This document shows positions 56,586 to 64,000 of a stretch of DNA of 64,000 bases, piece by piece. Below the pieces are notes generated by a model that saw only the letters and a list, made by a program, of their open reading frames with translations, was not told the DNA's origin and made no database searches. Source of the stretch: Betaproteobacteria bacterium HGW-Betaproteobacteria-9 (GTDB lineage Bacteria; Pseudomonadota; Gammaproteobacteria; Burkholderiales; Burkholderiaceae_C); the NCBI GenBank assembly GCA_002842215.1, contig PHCC01000021.1, forward strand, positions 119,431 to 183,430. Reading direction: 5' to 3'. Made by a program: the position numbers and the translations under genes. How positions within the stretch are numbered: position 1 is the first letter of the stretch; each line of letters starts with the position of its first letter.

Positions 56586-56608
56586 TGCGGGCATTGAGGA
56601 GCAACTGA

Positions 56609-57142
56609 ATGTCACGTATTGGTAAACTGCCGGTCACCGTCCCAGCTGGGGTGGAAGTGGCCGTCAAAGACGACCTGATCAACGTCAAGGGCACACTGGG
56701 TGCCCTGGCGCTGGCGCAAAACGCGCTGGTGAAAGTTGAAAACAACGCTGGCTCGCTGTCGTTCACTCCGGTGAACGAGTCCCGCGAAGCCAATGCCATG
56801 TCCGGCACCATGCGTCAGCTGGTGAACAACATGGTCAATGGTGTGAGCAAGGGCTTCGAGAAGAAGCTCACCCTGCTCGGCGTGGGCTACAAAGCCCAGG
56901 CTCAGGGGACCAAGCTCAACCTCACCGTCGGCTACTCCCACCCTGTGGTGATGGACATGCCTGCTGGTATCAAGGTGGAAACCCCGACGCCGACCGAAAT
57001 CCTGATCAAGGGTTCTGATCGTCAACGCGTGGGCCAGATCGCTTCCGAAGTGCGCGCTGTGCGCCCTCCCGAGCCCTACAAGGGCAAGGGCATCCGTTAT
57101 GCGGATGAGAAGGTCGTGATCAAGGAAACCAAGAAGAAATAA
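56609..57142 (+). CDS. rplF: 50S ribosomal protein L6
   Basis: The 177-residue L6 has two related domains and the C-terminal signature [20 protein letters not shown]. An GAGGAG motif precedes the ATG. Confidence 0.98.
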   Translation: MSRIGKLPVTVPAGVEVAVKDDLINVKGTLGALALAQNALVKVENNAGSLSFTPVNESREANAMSGTMRQLVNNMVNGVSKGFEKKLTLLGVGYKAQAQGTKLNLTVGYSHPVVMDMPAGIKVETPTPTEILIKGSDRQRVGQIASEVRAVRPPEPYKGKGIRYADEKVVIKETKKK

Positions 57143-57153
57143 GGATCAGGATC

Positions 57154-57519
57154 ATGTTGACGAAAAAAGAGCAACGTCTCCGCCGGGCACGTCAGACGCG
57201 CATCCGCATTGCGCAGCAAGGCGCCGTCCGCCTGACCGTGAACCGCACCAACCTGCACATCTACGCCAACGTCATCTCCGACGACGGCGCCAAGGTGCTG
57301 GCCTCTGCCTCCACGGCCGAAGCCGAAGTGCGGGCCCAGATCGGTGGCGCCGGCAAGGGCGGCAACACCGCTGCTGCGCAACTGGTCGGCAAGCGCATCG
57401 CTGAAAAGGCCAAGGCCGCTGGCATCGAGAAGGTGGCGTTTGACCGTTCCGGTTTTGCCTACCACGGCCGGGTGAAAGCCCTTGCAGACGCGGCCCGCGA
57501 AGCCGGTCTGCAGTTCTGA
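57154..57519 (+). CDS. rplR: 50S ribosomal protein L18
   Basis: The 121-residue 5S-binding protein has [20 protein letters not shown] and the C-terminal [20 protein letters not shown]. Confidence 0.98.
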   Translation: MLTKKEQRLRRARQTRIRIAQQGAVRLTVNRTNLHIYANVISDDGAKVLASASTAEAEVRAQIGGAGKGGNTAAAQLVGKRIAEKAKAAGIEKVAFDRSGFAYHGRVKALADAAREAGLQF

Positions 57520-57537
57520 TCAAACGGAATACACAAA

Positions 57538-58056
57538 ATGGCTAAATTTACGGCTAATGTAAAAAACGAAGCGAGTGACGACGGTCTGCGCGAAAAGATG
57601 ATCGCGATCAACCGCGTGACCAAAGTGGTCAAGGGCGGTCGCATTCTCGGCTTCGCAGCGCTCACCGTTGTTGGCGATGGCGATGGCCGCGTCGGCATGG
57701 GCAAAGGCAAGGCCAAAGAAGTTCCTGTGGCTGTGCAAAAGGCCATGGAAAAGGCCCGCCGCAACATGATCAAGGTGTCGTTGAAGAACGGTTCCCTGCA
57801 CCACAGCGTGCACGGCGAACACGGCGCTTCCAACGTCATGATGCTGCCCGCTTCCAAGGGTACCGGCATCATCGCTGGCGGCCCTATGCGCGCTGTCTTC
57901 GAAGTGCTGGGCATCACCGACGTCGTGGCCAAGAGCCATGGCTCGAGCAACCCCTACAACCTGGTGCGTGCCACGCTGGACGCACTGAAGAACTCGACCA
58001 CGCCCGCCGACGTGGCTGCCAAGCGCGGCAAGTCGGTCGAAGACATCCTGGGCTGA
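57538..58056 (+). CDS. rpsE: 30S ribosomal protein S5
   Basis: The 172-residue product has the S5 signature [20 protein letters not shown] and [20 protein letters not shown]. It contributes to decoding accuracy. Confidence 0.98.
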   Translation: MAKFTANVKNEASDDGLREKMIAINRVTKVVKGGRILGFAALTVVGDGDGRVGMGKGKAKEVPVAVQKAMEKARRNMIKVSLKNGSLHHSVHGEHGASNVMMLPASKGTGIIAGGPMRAVFEVLGITDVVAKSHGSSNPYNLVRATLDALKNSTTPADVAAKRGKSVEDILG

Positions 58057-58067
58057 TTGGAGCGATC

Positions 58068-58250
58068 ATGACCACACAAAACACCGTCAAGGTCCAACTG
58101 GTGCGCAGCCCCATTGGTACCAAGCAATCCCACCGCGACACCGTGCGCGGCCTGGGCCTGCGCAAGCTCAACAGCACCAGCGAACTGCAGGATACGCCTG
58201 CCGTGCGCGGCATGATCAACAAGATCAGCTACCTGGTCAAGGTACTCTGA
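58068..58250 (+). CDS. rpmD: 50S ribosomal protein L30
   Basis: The 60-residue L30 contains [20 protein letters not shown] and [20 protein letters not shown]. It lies 11 bp after rpsE. Confidence 0.97.
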   Translation: MTTQNTVKVQLVRSPIGTKQSHRDTVRGLGLRKLNSTSELQDTPAVRGMINKISYLVKVL

Positions 58251-58266
58251 ACCGGAGTCGCAAGAC

Positions 58267-58698
58267 ATGGAACTCAATAGCATCAAGCCCCAAGAAGGCG
58301 CCAAGCACGCCAAGCGTCGTGTCGGTCGTGGTATCGGCTCCGGCCTGGGTAAAACCGCTGGTCGTGGTCACAAGGGTCAGAAATCGCGTTCGGGTGGCTA
58401 CCACAAGGTGGGCTTCGAAGGCGGTCAGATGCCTATGCAACGCCGTCTGCCCAAGCGTGGCTTCAAGTCGGCCCTGCTTCAGTTCAACGCTGAAGTGACC
58501 CTGACAGACATCAGCGCGCTCGACGTGGCTGAAGTCGACATCCTGGTTTTGAAGCAGGCGGGCCTGGTGGCCAACCTGGCCAAGCGCGTCAAGGTCATCA
58601 AGACCGGTGAAATCACCCGTGCCGTGACCCTGAAGAACATCGGCGCAACCGCCGGTGCGAAGCAGGCGATCGAAGCCGCTGGCGGCTCGCTGGTCTGA
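58267..58698 (+). CDS. rplO: 50S ribosomal protein L15
   Basis: The 143-residue L15 has the Gly/Arg/Lys-rich N-terminus ([20 protein letters not shown]) followed by [13 protein letters not shown]. Confidence 0.98.
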   Translation: MELNSIKPQEGAKHAKRRVGRGIGSGLGKTAGRGHKGQKSRSGGYHKVGFEGGQMPMQRRLPKRGFKSALLQFNAEVTLTDISALDVAEVDILVLKQAGLVANLAKRVKVIKTGEITRAVTLKNIGATAGAKQAIEAAGGSLV

Positions 58699-58721
58699 CC
58701 GGACACAAGCGAAGGCAAGCT

Positions 58722-60041
58722 GTGGCAACTGGATCCGCAACTCTGGCCAAAACAGGCAAGTTCGGCGACCTGCGTCGCCGACTGGTGTTCCTGTTGCTGG
58801 CCTTGGTGGTTTACCGTATCGGGGCGCACATTCCCGTGCCCGGGATCGACCCTGCGCAACTGGAACAGTTGTTCAAAGGCCAGGCGGGCGGCATTCTGAG
58901 TCTGTTCAACATGTTCTCTGGCGGCGCCTTGTCACGGTTCACCGTGTTCGCGCTGGGGATCATGCCGTACATCTCCGCTTCCATCATCATGCAGCTCATG
59001 ACGTACGTGGTTCCCACGTTTGAGCAGCTGAAGAAAGAAGGCGAAGCCGGTCGTCGCAAGATCACCTCGTACACCCGTTATGGCACGCTCGGGCTTGCCA
59101 TTTTCCAGGCCATGGGCATTGCCCTGGCGTTGGAAGGTCAGCAGGGGCTCGTGATCGATCCCGGCATGGCGTTCCGCCTGACAGCGGTGGTCAGCCTGGT
59201 CGCGGGCACGATGTTCCTGATGTGGCTGGGTGAGCAGATCACCGAGCGCGGTCTGGGCAATGGCATCTCGATCCTTATTTTTGCCGGCATTGCCGCCGGT
59301 CTCCCGAGCGCCATTGGCGGGTTGCTGGAACTGGTGCGCACCGGTGCCATGAACATTCTGGTGTCTCTTCTGATCATCGCCCTGGTGGTTCTGGTCACCT
59401 ACTTCGTGGTGTTTGTTGAACGTGGTCAGCGCAAGATTCTTGTGAACTACGCTCGCCGCCAGGTCGGCAACAAGGTGTATGGCGGTCAGTCGTCCCACCT
59501 GCCGCTCAAGCTGAACATGGCTGGCGTGATTCCGCCGATCTTCGCATCGAGCATCATCCTGTTGCCCACGACAATAGTGAGTTGGGTGAGTACCGGTGAT
59601 TCGACCCGTTGGCTGCGCGACATTGCTTCGGCCTTGTCTCCGGGGCAGCCGATCTATGTGGGCCTGTACGCTGCTGCGATCATCTTTTTCTGCTTCTTCT
59701 ACACCGCGCTGGTGTTCAACAGTCGCGAAACGGCGGACAACCTGAAGAAGAGCGGCGCATTCATTCCGGGTATTCGTCCGGGTGACCAGACCGCTCGCTA
59801 TATCGACAAGATTCTGCTGCGACTGACTTTTGTCGGTGCGATCTACATCACCGCCGTGTGTCTGTTGCCGGAGTTTCTGATTTTGAAATACAACGTGCCG
59901 TTCTATTTTGGCGGTACCTCTCTACTGATCATTGTGGTGGTCACCATGGACTTCATGGCCCAGGTGCAAAACTACATGATGTCGCAGCAATATGAATCGC
60001 TGCTGAAAAAGGCCAACTTCAAGACGTCCGTAGGCAATTGA
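58722..60041 (+). CDS. secY: Preprotein translocase subunit SecY
   Basis: The 439-residue channel protein has ten membrane segments. [20 protein letters not shown] is the plug/TM1 region, and [20 protein letters not shown] and the C-terminal [10 protein letters not shown] are conserved. It starts with GTG at 58722. It lies in the usual place between rplO and infA. Confidence 0.98.
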   Translation: MATGSATLAKTGKFGDLRRRLVFLLLALVVYRIGAHIPVPGIDPAQLEQLFKGQAGGILSLFNMFSGGALSRFTVFALGIMPYISASIIMQLMTYVVPTFEQLKKEGEAGRRKITSYTRYGTLGLAIFQAMGIALALEGQQGLVIDPGMAFRLTAVVSLVAGTMFLMWLGEQITERGLGNGISILIFAGIAAGLPSAIGGLLELVRTGAMNILVSLLIIALVVLVTYFVVFVERGQRKILVNYARRQVGNKVYGGQSSHLPLKLNMAGVIPPIFASSIILLPTTIVSWVSTGDSTRWLRDIASALSPGQPIYVGLYAAAIIFFCFFYTALVFNSRETADNLKKSGAFIPGIRPGDQTARYIDKILLRLTFVGAIYITAVCLLPEFLILKYNVPFYFGGTSLLIIVVVTMDFMAQVQNYMMSQQYESLLKKANFKTSVGN

Positions 60042-60050
60042 TTCAGTCGT

Positions 60051-60269
60051 ATGTCCAAGGACGATGTGATCGAGATGCAGGGCGAGGTGATTGAAAACCT
60101 GCCCAACGCAACTTTCAGGGTCAAGTTGGAAAACGGCCATGTGGTCTTGGGGCATATCTCAGGGAAGATGCGGATGCATTACATCCGCATCCTGCCAGGG
60201 GACAAAGTCAAAGTGGAGCTCACGCCCTACGACTTGACCCGGGCGCGGATTGTTTTTCGATCGAAGTAA
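60051..60269 (+). CDS. infA: Translation initiation factor IF-1
   Basis: The 72-residue OB-fold protein contains [20 protein letters not shown] and [19 protein letters not shown], the full IF-1 pattern. Its place inside the spc operon, before rpmJ, is typical of betaproteobacteria. Confidence 0.98.
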   Translation: MSKDDVIEMQGEVIENLPNATFRVKLENGHVVLGHISGKMRMHYIRILPGDKVKVELTPYDLTRARIVFRSK

Positions 60270-60313
60270 CGAGCGGTTGTTTTGAGAATTTTTGGAATAT
60301 CTAGGAGAAAACT

Positions 60314-60427
60314 ATGAGAGTTTCAGCTTCGGTCAAGAAAATGTGCCGCAACTGTAAGATCATCAAGCGTCACGGGATTGTGCGGGTCATCTGCACCGAC
60401 CCCCGTCACAAGCAGCGTCAAGGCTGA
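60314..60427 (+). CDS. rpmJ: 50S ribosomal protein L36
   Basis: The 37-residue protein [20 protein letters not shown] (first part) carries zinc ligands C11, C14, C27 and H32, so it is the zinc-binding form. CTAGGAG precedes the ATG. It lies between infA and rpsM. Confidence 0.97.
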   Translation: MRVSASVKKMCRNCKIIKRHGIVRVICTDPRHKQRQG

Positions 60428-60449
60428 TCGGTTCGTTTAGAGGAACATC

Positions 60450-60815
60450 ATGGCTCGTATTGCAGGCATCAACATTCCGCCGCACAAGCACGCCGAAATC
60501 GGCTTGACGGCAATTTTTGGCATTGGCCGTACCCGCGCTCGCAAGATTTGCGAAGCTTGCGGTATCGACTACGCCAAGAAAATCAAGGACCTGACCGACG
60601 CAGAACTCGAAAAAGTTCGCGACCAGGTTGGCGTTTTCACGATCGAAGGCGATCTGCGCCGCGAAACGACCATGAACATCAAGCGTTTGATGGACATTGG
60701 TTGCTACCGTGGTTTCCGCCATCGCCGTGGCCTGCCAGTGCGTGGTCAGCGCACCAAGACCAATGCCCGCACCCGCAAGGGACCGCGCAAGGCAGCCCAG
60801 TCGCTGAAGAAATAA
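60450..60815 (+). CDS. rpsM: 30S ribosomal protein S13
   Basis: The 121-residue S13 starts [20 protein letters not shown] and ends in the basic [20 protein letters not shown] tail. It opens the alpha operon part. Confidence 0.98.
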   Translation: MARIAGINIPPHKHAEIGLTAIFGIGRTRARKICEACGIDYAKKIKDLTDAELEKVRDQVGVFTIEGDLRRETTMNIKRLMDIGCYRGFRHRRGLPVRGQRTKTNARTRKGPRKAAQSLKK

Positions 60816-60833
60816 ACGGTTTGAAGGACCCTC

Positions 60834-61238
60834 ATGGCTAAGTCACCCAACAGCGCCGCATCCGCACGCGTTCGCAAGAAAGTCCGCAAGAACATTGCCG
60901 ACGGCATTGCCCACGTGCACGCTTCGTTCAACAACACCATCATCACCATCACCGACCGCCAGGGCAACGCTTTGTCCTGGGCTTCGTCGGGTGGTCAGGG
61001 TTTCAAAGGCTCGCGCAAGTCGACGCCCTTTGCCGCCCAGGTTGCTTCCGAGGTGGCTGGTCGTGCTGCCATCGAGCAGGGCATCAAGAACCTGGACGTC
61101 GAGATCAAGGGCCCAGGTCCTGGTCGCGAATCTTCGGTTCGTGCTCTGGGTGCCCTCGGCATCCGCATCAACTCGATCGCCGACGTGACGCCCGTGCCTC
61201 ACAACGGCTGCCGCCCGCAGAAGCGCCGTCGCATCTGA
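60834..61238 (+). CDS. rpsK: 30S ribosomal protein S11
   Basis: The 134-residue S11 contains [20 protein letters not shown] and [18 protein letters not shown] at the C-terminus. A perfect 10-bp stem with a T-run follows before rpsD. Confidence 0.98.
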   Translation: MAKSPNSAASARVRKKVRKNIADGIAHVHASFNNTIITITDRQGNALSWASSGGQGFKGSRKSTPFAAQVASEVAGRAAIEQGIKNLDVEIKGPGPGRESSVRALGALGIRINSIADVTPVPHNGCRPQKRRRI

Positions 61239-61281
61239 CGCCGTACCGCCGCGCGCGGTATACTCAAAAGCTTTTCTCAGC

Positions 61282-61309
61282 GCCACCGCAGTCTCTGCGG
61301 TGGCATTTT
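61282..61309 (+). terminator. Terminator-like hairpin between rpsK and rpsD
   Basis: GCCACCGCAG and CTGCGGTGGC form a perfect 10-bp stem with a 3-nt TCT loop, followed by ATTTTT. This has the shape of an intrinsic terminator inside the alpha operon. A TATACT hexamer at 61259-61264 lies just upstream and could be a promoter -10. Partial termination or attenuation is inferred. Confidence 0.65.
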
Positions 61310-61400
61310 TGCTAAGTCCACCGCCATCCCATGCAGGGAACGGCTCCCGCAATGGCATCTTCGCGATACCGGTTGCGGCAGATAACTCAAGGAACCCAAC

Positions 61401-62024
61401 GTGGCACGTTACCTCGGCCCCAAGGCCAAACTTTCCCGCCGTGAAGGCTCTGACCTGTTGCTCAAGAGCGCCCGCCGCTCCATCAGCGACAAGGCCAAGT
61501 TCGACTCCAAGCCCGGCCAGCACGGTCGCACCTCGGGTCAGCGCACCTCCGATTTCGGCCTGCAGCTGCGGGAGAAGCAAAAGGTCAAGCGCACCTACGG
61601 TGTGCTGGAGCGCCAGTTCCGCCGTTACTTCGCGGAAGCCGATCGCCGCCGTGGCAACACCGGTGCCAATTTGTTGTTCCTGCTCGAAGCGCGTCTCGAC
61701 AACGTGGTCTTCCGCATGGGTTTTGCCTCGACCCGCGCTGAAGCGCGCCAGATCGTGTCGCACAAGGCGATCACCGTCAATGGCCAGTCGGTCAACATCC
61801 CCTCGTACTCGGTGAAGGCCGGTGATGTCATCGCCGTGCGCGAGAAGTCGAAGAAGCAGGCCCGCGTGATCGAAGCGCTGGAACTGGCCAAGCAGATCGG
61901 TTTCCCGGCTTGGGTCGACGTGTCCGTCGACAAGGCTGAAGGCGTGTTCAAGAAGTCGCCCGACCGCGACGAGTTCGCCTCCGACGTCAACGAATCGCTG
62001 ATCGTCGAACTGTATTCCCGTTAA
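61401..62024 (+). CDS. rpsD: 30S ribosomal protein S4
   Basis: The 207-residue S4 starts [20 protein letters not shown] and lacks N-terminal zinc cysteines. The S4 RNA-binding domain is [20 protein letters not shown]. In many bacteria S4 represses the alpha operon. Here it is separated from rpsK by 162 bp with a terminator-like hairpin. Confidence 0.98.
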   Translation: MARYLGPKAKLSRREGSDLLLKSARRSISDKAKFDSKPGQHGRTSGQRTSDFGLQLREKQKVKRTYGVLERQFRRYFAEADRRRGNTGANLLFLLEARLDNVVFRMGFASTRAEARQIVSHKAITVNGQSVNIPSYSVKAGDVIAVREKSKKQARVIEALELAKQIGFPAWVDVSVDKAEGVFKKSPDRDEFASDVNESLIVELYSR

Positions 62025-62117
62025 TTTCGTTCCCGGTCACTGCTTCATGGCAGCGGCCGGGCCATGCTCCGTCTGCCTTATCGGTGTAACGAGCCGAGGG
62101 TACTGAAGGAAGTCTGA

Positions 62118-63104
62118 ATGCTGAACAATCTGCTCAAGCCCAAAACCATCAACGTCGAGCAAATTTCGACCAATCGCGCCAAAGTGACCCTGGAGCCCTT
62201 TGAGCGTGGCTACGGTCACACGCTGGGCAATGCGCTGCGTCGCGTGCTGCTGTCTTCCATGACGGGCCACGCACCGACCGAAGTCACGATCGCGGGTGTG
62301 GTGCACGAGTACTCTTCCATCGACGGCGTGCAGGAAGACGTCGTCAACATGCTGCTGAACCTCAAGGGCGTGGTCTTCAAGCTGCACAACCGCGACGAAG
62401 TCACCCTGAGCCTGCGCAAAGACGGCGAAGGCCTGGTCACCGCGGCTGACATCCAGACGCCGCACGACGTCGAGATCGTCAACCCCGGACACGTCATTGC
62501 CACCCTGTCGGCCGGCGCAAAGCTGGACATGCAGATCAAGGTCGAAAAAGGCCGTGGTTATGTGCCGGGCAGCCTGCGTCGCAACGACGACCAGTCGCGT
62601 TCGCTGGGCCGCATCGTGCTCGACGCTTCGTTCTCGCCCGTGAGGCGCGTGAGTTACACCGTCGAAAGCGCCCGCGTTGAGCAGCGTACCGACCTCGACA
62701 AGCTGGTTCTGGAGATCGAAACCAACGGTTCCATCGGTCCGGAAGAAGCCGTTCGTGCTTCGGCCAAGATCCTGGTGGAACAGCTGGCGGTGTTCGCTCA
62801 GCTCGAAGGCGTGGAACTGTCGGCATTCGACGCCCCTGCCCAGCGCAGCTCGCAGCAGTTTGATCCGATCCTGCTGCGTCCGGTGGACGAGCTTGAACTC
62901 ACCGTGCGTTCGGCCAACTGCCTCAAGGCAGAGAACATCTATTACATTGGTGACCTGATCCAGCGCACCGAGAACGAGCTGCTCAAGACCCCCAACCTGG
63001 GTCGCAAGTCGCTCAACGAAATCAAGGAAGTGCTCGCTTCGCGCGGCCTGACCTTGGGCATGAAGCTCGAAAACTGGCCACCGGCTGGTCTCGACAAACA
63101 CTGA
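62118..63104 (+). CDS. rpoA: DNA-directed RNA polymerase subunit alpha
   Basis: The 328-residue alpha subunit has the N-terminal dimerisation domain ([20 protein letters not shown]) and the C-terminal domain ([20 protein letters not shown] and [20 protein letters not shown]). Length and order are normal. Confidence 0.98.
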   Translation: MLNNLLKPKTINVEQISTNRAKVTLEPFERGYGHTLGNALRRVLLSSMTGHAPTEVTIAGVVHEYSSIDGVQEDVVNMLLNLKGVVFKLHNRDEVTLSLRKDGEGLVTAADIQTPHDVEIVNPGHVIATLSAGAKLDMQIKVEKGRGYVPGSLRRNDDQSRSLGRIVLDASFSPVRRVSYTVESARVEQRTDLDKLVLEIETNGSIGPEEAVRASAKILVEQLAVFAQLEGVELSAFDAPAQRSSQQFDPILLRPVDELELTVRSANCLKAENIYYIGDLIQRTENELLKTPNLGRKSLNEIKEVLASRGLTLGMKLENWPPAGLDKH

Positions 63105-63177
63105 ACTCGTCGATCAACGTCTGACGAACCTCCAGTACCTGATACGGCTGGGGGCAAAACACTGAAAGGAAATCACC

Positions 63178-63573
63178 ATGCGTCACGGACACGGACTTCG
63201 CAAACTCAACCGCACCAGCGAGCACCGCCTCGCCATGCTGCGCAACATGATGAACTCGCTGCTCACGCACGAAGTCATCAAGACCACGGTGCCCAAGGCC
63301 AAAGAGCTGCGCCGCGTGGTTGAACCCATGATCACCCTGGCCAAAGTGGCCACTGTGGCCAACCGCCGCCTGGCGTTTGACCGCCTGCGCGATCGCGATG
63401 TGGTCGTCAAGCTGTTCAACGAACTCGGCCCGCGCTTTGCAGCACGTCCCGGCGGCTATACCCGCATTCTCAAGATGGGGTACCGCGTGGGTGACAATGC
63501 ACCCATGGCTTTGGTCGAACTGGTGGACCGCGCAGAAGATGCCGCTCCAGCGGCAGACGACGCCAAAGCGTGA
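63178..63573 (+). CDS. rplQ: 50S ribosomal protein L17
   Basis: The 131-residue L17 begins [20 protein letters not shown] and ends in an Ala/Asp-rich tail. AAAGGAA precedes the ATG. It is the last protein gene of the cluster, 18 bp upstream of a tRNA. Confidence 0.98.
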   Translation: MRHGHGLRKLNRTSEHRLAMLRNMMNSLLTHEVIKTTVPKAKELRRVVEPMITLAKVATVANRRLAFDRLRDRDVVVKLFNELGPRFAARPGGYTRILKMGYRVGDNAPMALVELVDRAEDAAPAADDAKA

Positions 63574-63590
63574 TAGAATACAAGGCTTGA

Positions 63591-63667
<77 letters not shown>

Positions 63668-63691
63668 ATAAAATCAAGCACTTAGCTTGTC

Positions 63692-63720
63692 AAAAAGCCC
63701 ACGGTAACGTGGGCTTTTTT
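63692..63720 (+). terminator. Intrinsic terminator after tRNA-fMet
   Basis: GCCCACG, loop GTAA, CGTGGGC and TTTTTT, with an A-run in front, form a bidirectional-looking rho-independent terminator 24 nt after the tRNA. Confidence 0.9.
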
Positions 63721-64000
63721 GTTTGTGTCGAGGTTTGTGCCGTCACAGACAGGCTGCACTCGGTTTGTGACCTTTGGGTACTATCCAGAATCGCCCCTGT
63801 GGTCATGACCATTGGGTAGATTTCGCTCCACTTACAAGCAAATGACGGTGCGCGAAATCGCTCTGTTTTGTCAATCCGTTTCCACCATGGGTGGTTTCGA
63901 TTGTGACCCTGTACCCGATTCAGTACCGCTCGGAAGTAGAGATTTCCGGCTCCTCTGAGATCGTCGTTGCAGGCAGTTGCTTGCAACGACGGGCGAATTC
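63721..64000. other. Non-coding stretch with lower GC at the right edge
   Basis: No convincing gene is visible in these 280 bp. GC content by eye is near 50 percent against about 65 percent elsewhere, and the codon pattern of host genes is absent. A minus-strand open frame crosses the terminator hairpin and is not credible. The position behind a tRNA gene would suit the edge of an integrated element, but no integrase or direct repeat lies inside the window. Confidence 0.5.

Noticed and set aside
63690..63986. Minus-strand open frame of 98 codons after the tRNA
   Set aside because: It runs into the tRNA terminator hairpin, has no ribosome site or known domain, and its codon use is unlike host genes.

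Overview
The window looks like a chromosomal segment of a GC-rich betaproteobacterium of the order Burkholderiales, probably family Comamonadaceae (Hydrogenophaga-like; the genus is a guess). Support: the recG-oxyR-ubiA gene order, a PhaM granule protein, a salicylate 5-hydroxylase gene set resembling nagG/nagH/nagAb, an ABC-type glycerol uptake operon, and typical Comamonadaceae ribosomal proteins. No prophage, insertion sequence, CRISPR array or rRNA was seen. The only RNA gene found is an initiator tRNA near the right end.

Layout. 1-3.6 kb: an IclR regulator (cut by the window edge) divergent from a fumarylacetoacetate-hydrolase-family enzyme, a periplasmic LivK-type binding protein and a VOC protein. 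3.6-8.1 kb: two small stress-type genes behind an FNR-like box, an enoyl-CoA hydratase, PhaM and a FIST sensor. 8.1-11.2 kb: MFS transporter, ProQ/FinO RNA chaperone and an HTH regulator with a perfect palindrome in its promoter. 11.4-20.3 kb: a tightly packed eight-gene membrane-lipid operon related to E. coli ynbABCD (CdsA, CDP-alcohol transferase, hydrolase-methyltransferase, PAP2-tyrosine phosphatase) plus two acyltransferases, one fused to an MFS transporter, and a ceramidase-like protein. 20.3-28.9 kb: LysR/MFS pair, a YiaA/YiaB-type membrane cluster, another MFS and a lipoprotein. 29.0-32.4 kb: a YiiX-type lipoprotein, tgt and two c-type cytochromes with FNR-like boxes; one cytochrome is interrupted by a single amber codon. 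32.5-35.8 kb: NahR/NagR-type regulator and the oxygenase components of a salicylate 5-hydroxylase. 35.8-43.2 kb: saccharopine-dehydrogenase-like operon, queA, recG, oxyR, ubiA. 43.3-54.4 kb: proC, glpK, glpR and a glycerol ABC transporter operon ending in glpD. 54.4-63.6 kb: the spc and alpha ribosomal protein operons (rplN to rplQ, with secY, infA and rpoA). 63.6-64.0 kb: tRNA-fMet, a terminator and about 280 bp of less GC-rich DNA.

How the genes work together. In the glp region, glycerol is imported by GlpSTPQUV, phosphorylated by GlpK and oxidised by GlpD under divergent GlpR control. In the lipid operon, CdsA supplies CDP-diacylglycerol, the CDP-alcohol transferase makes a phospholipid, and the phosphatase, hydrolase/methyltransferase and acyltransferases could finish or remodel it; the product is unknown.

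The most unusual signal is a family of short GC-rich double-hairpin repeats. At least eight copies are visible. Six are intergenic. Two lie in frame inside recG and glpK, where they add roughly 40 and 25-30 residues to proteins that otherwise keep all catalytic motifs. A second notable point is that the paired glycerol-transporter ATPases carry complementary defects, predicting one working and one degenerate ATP site.
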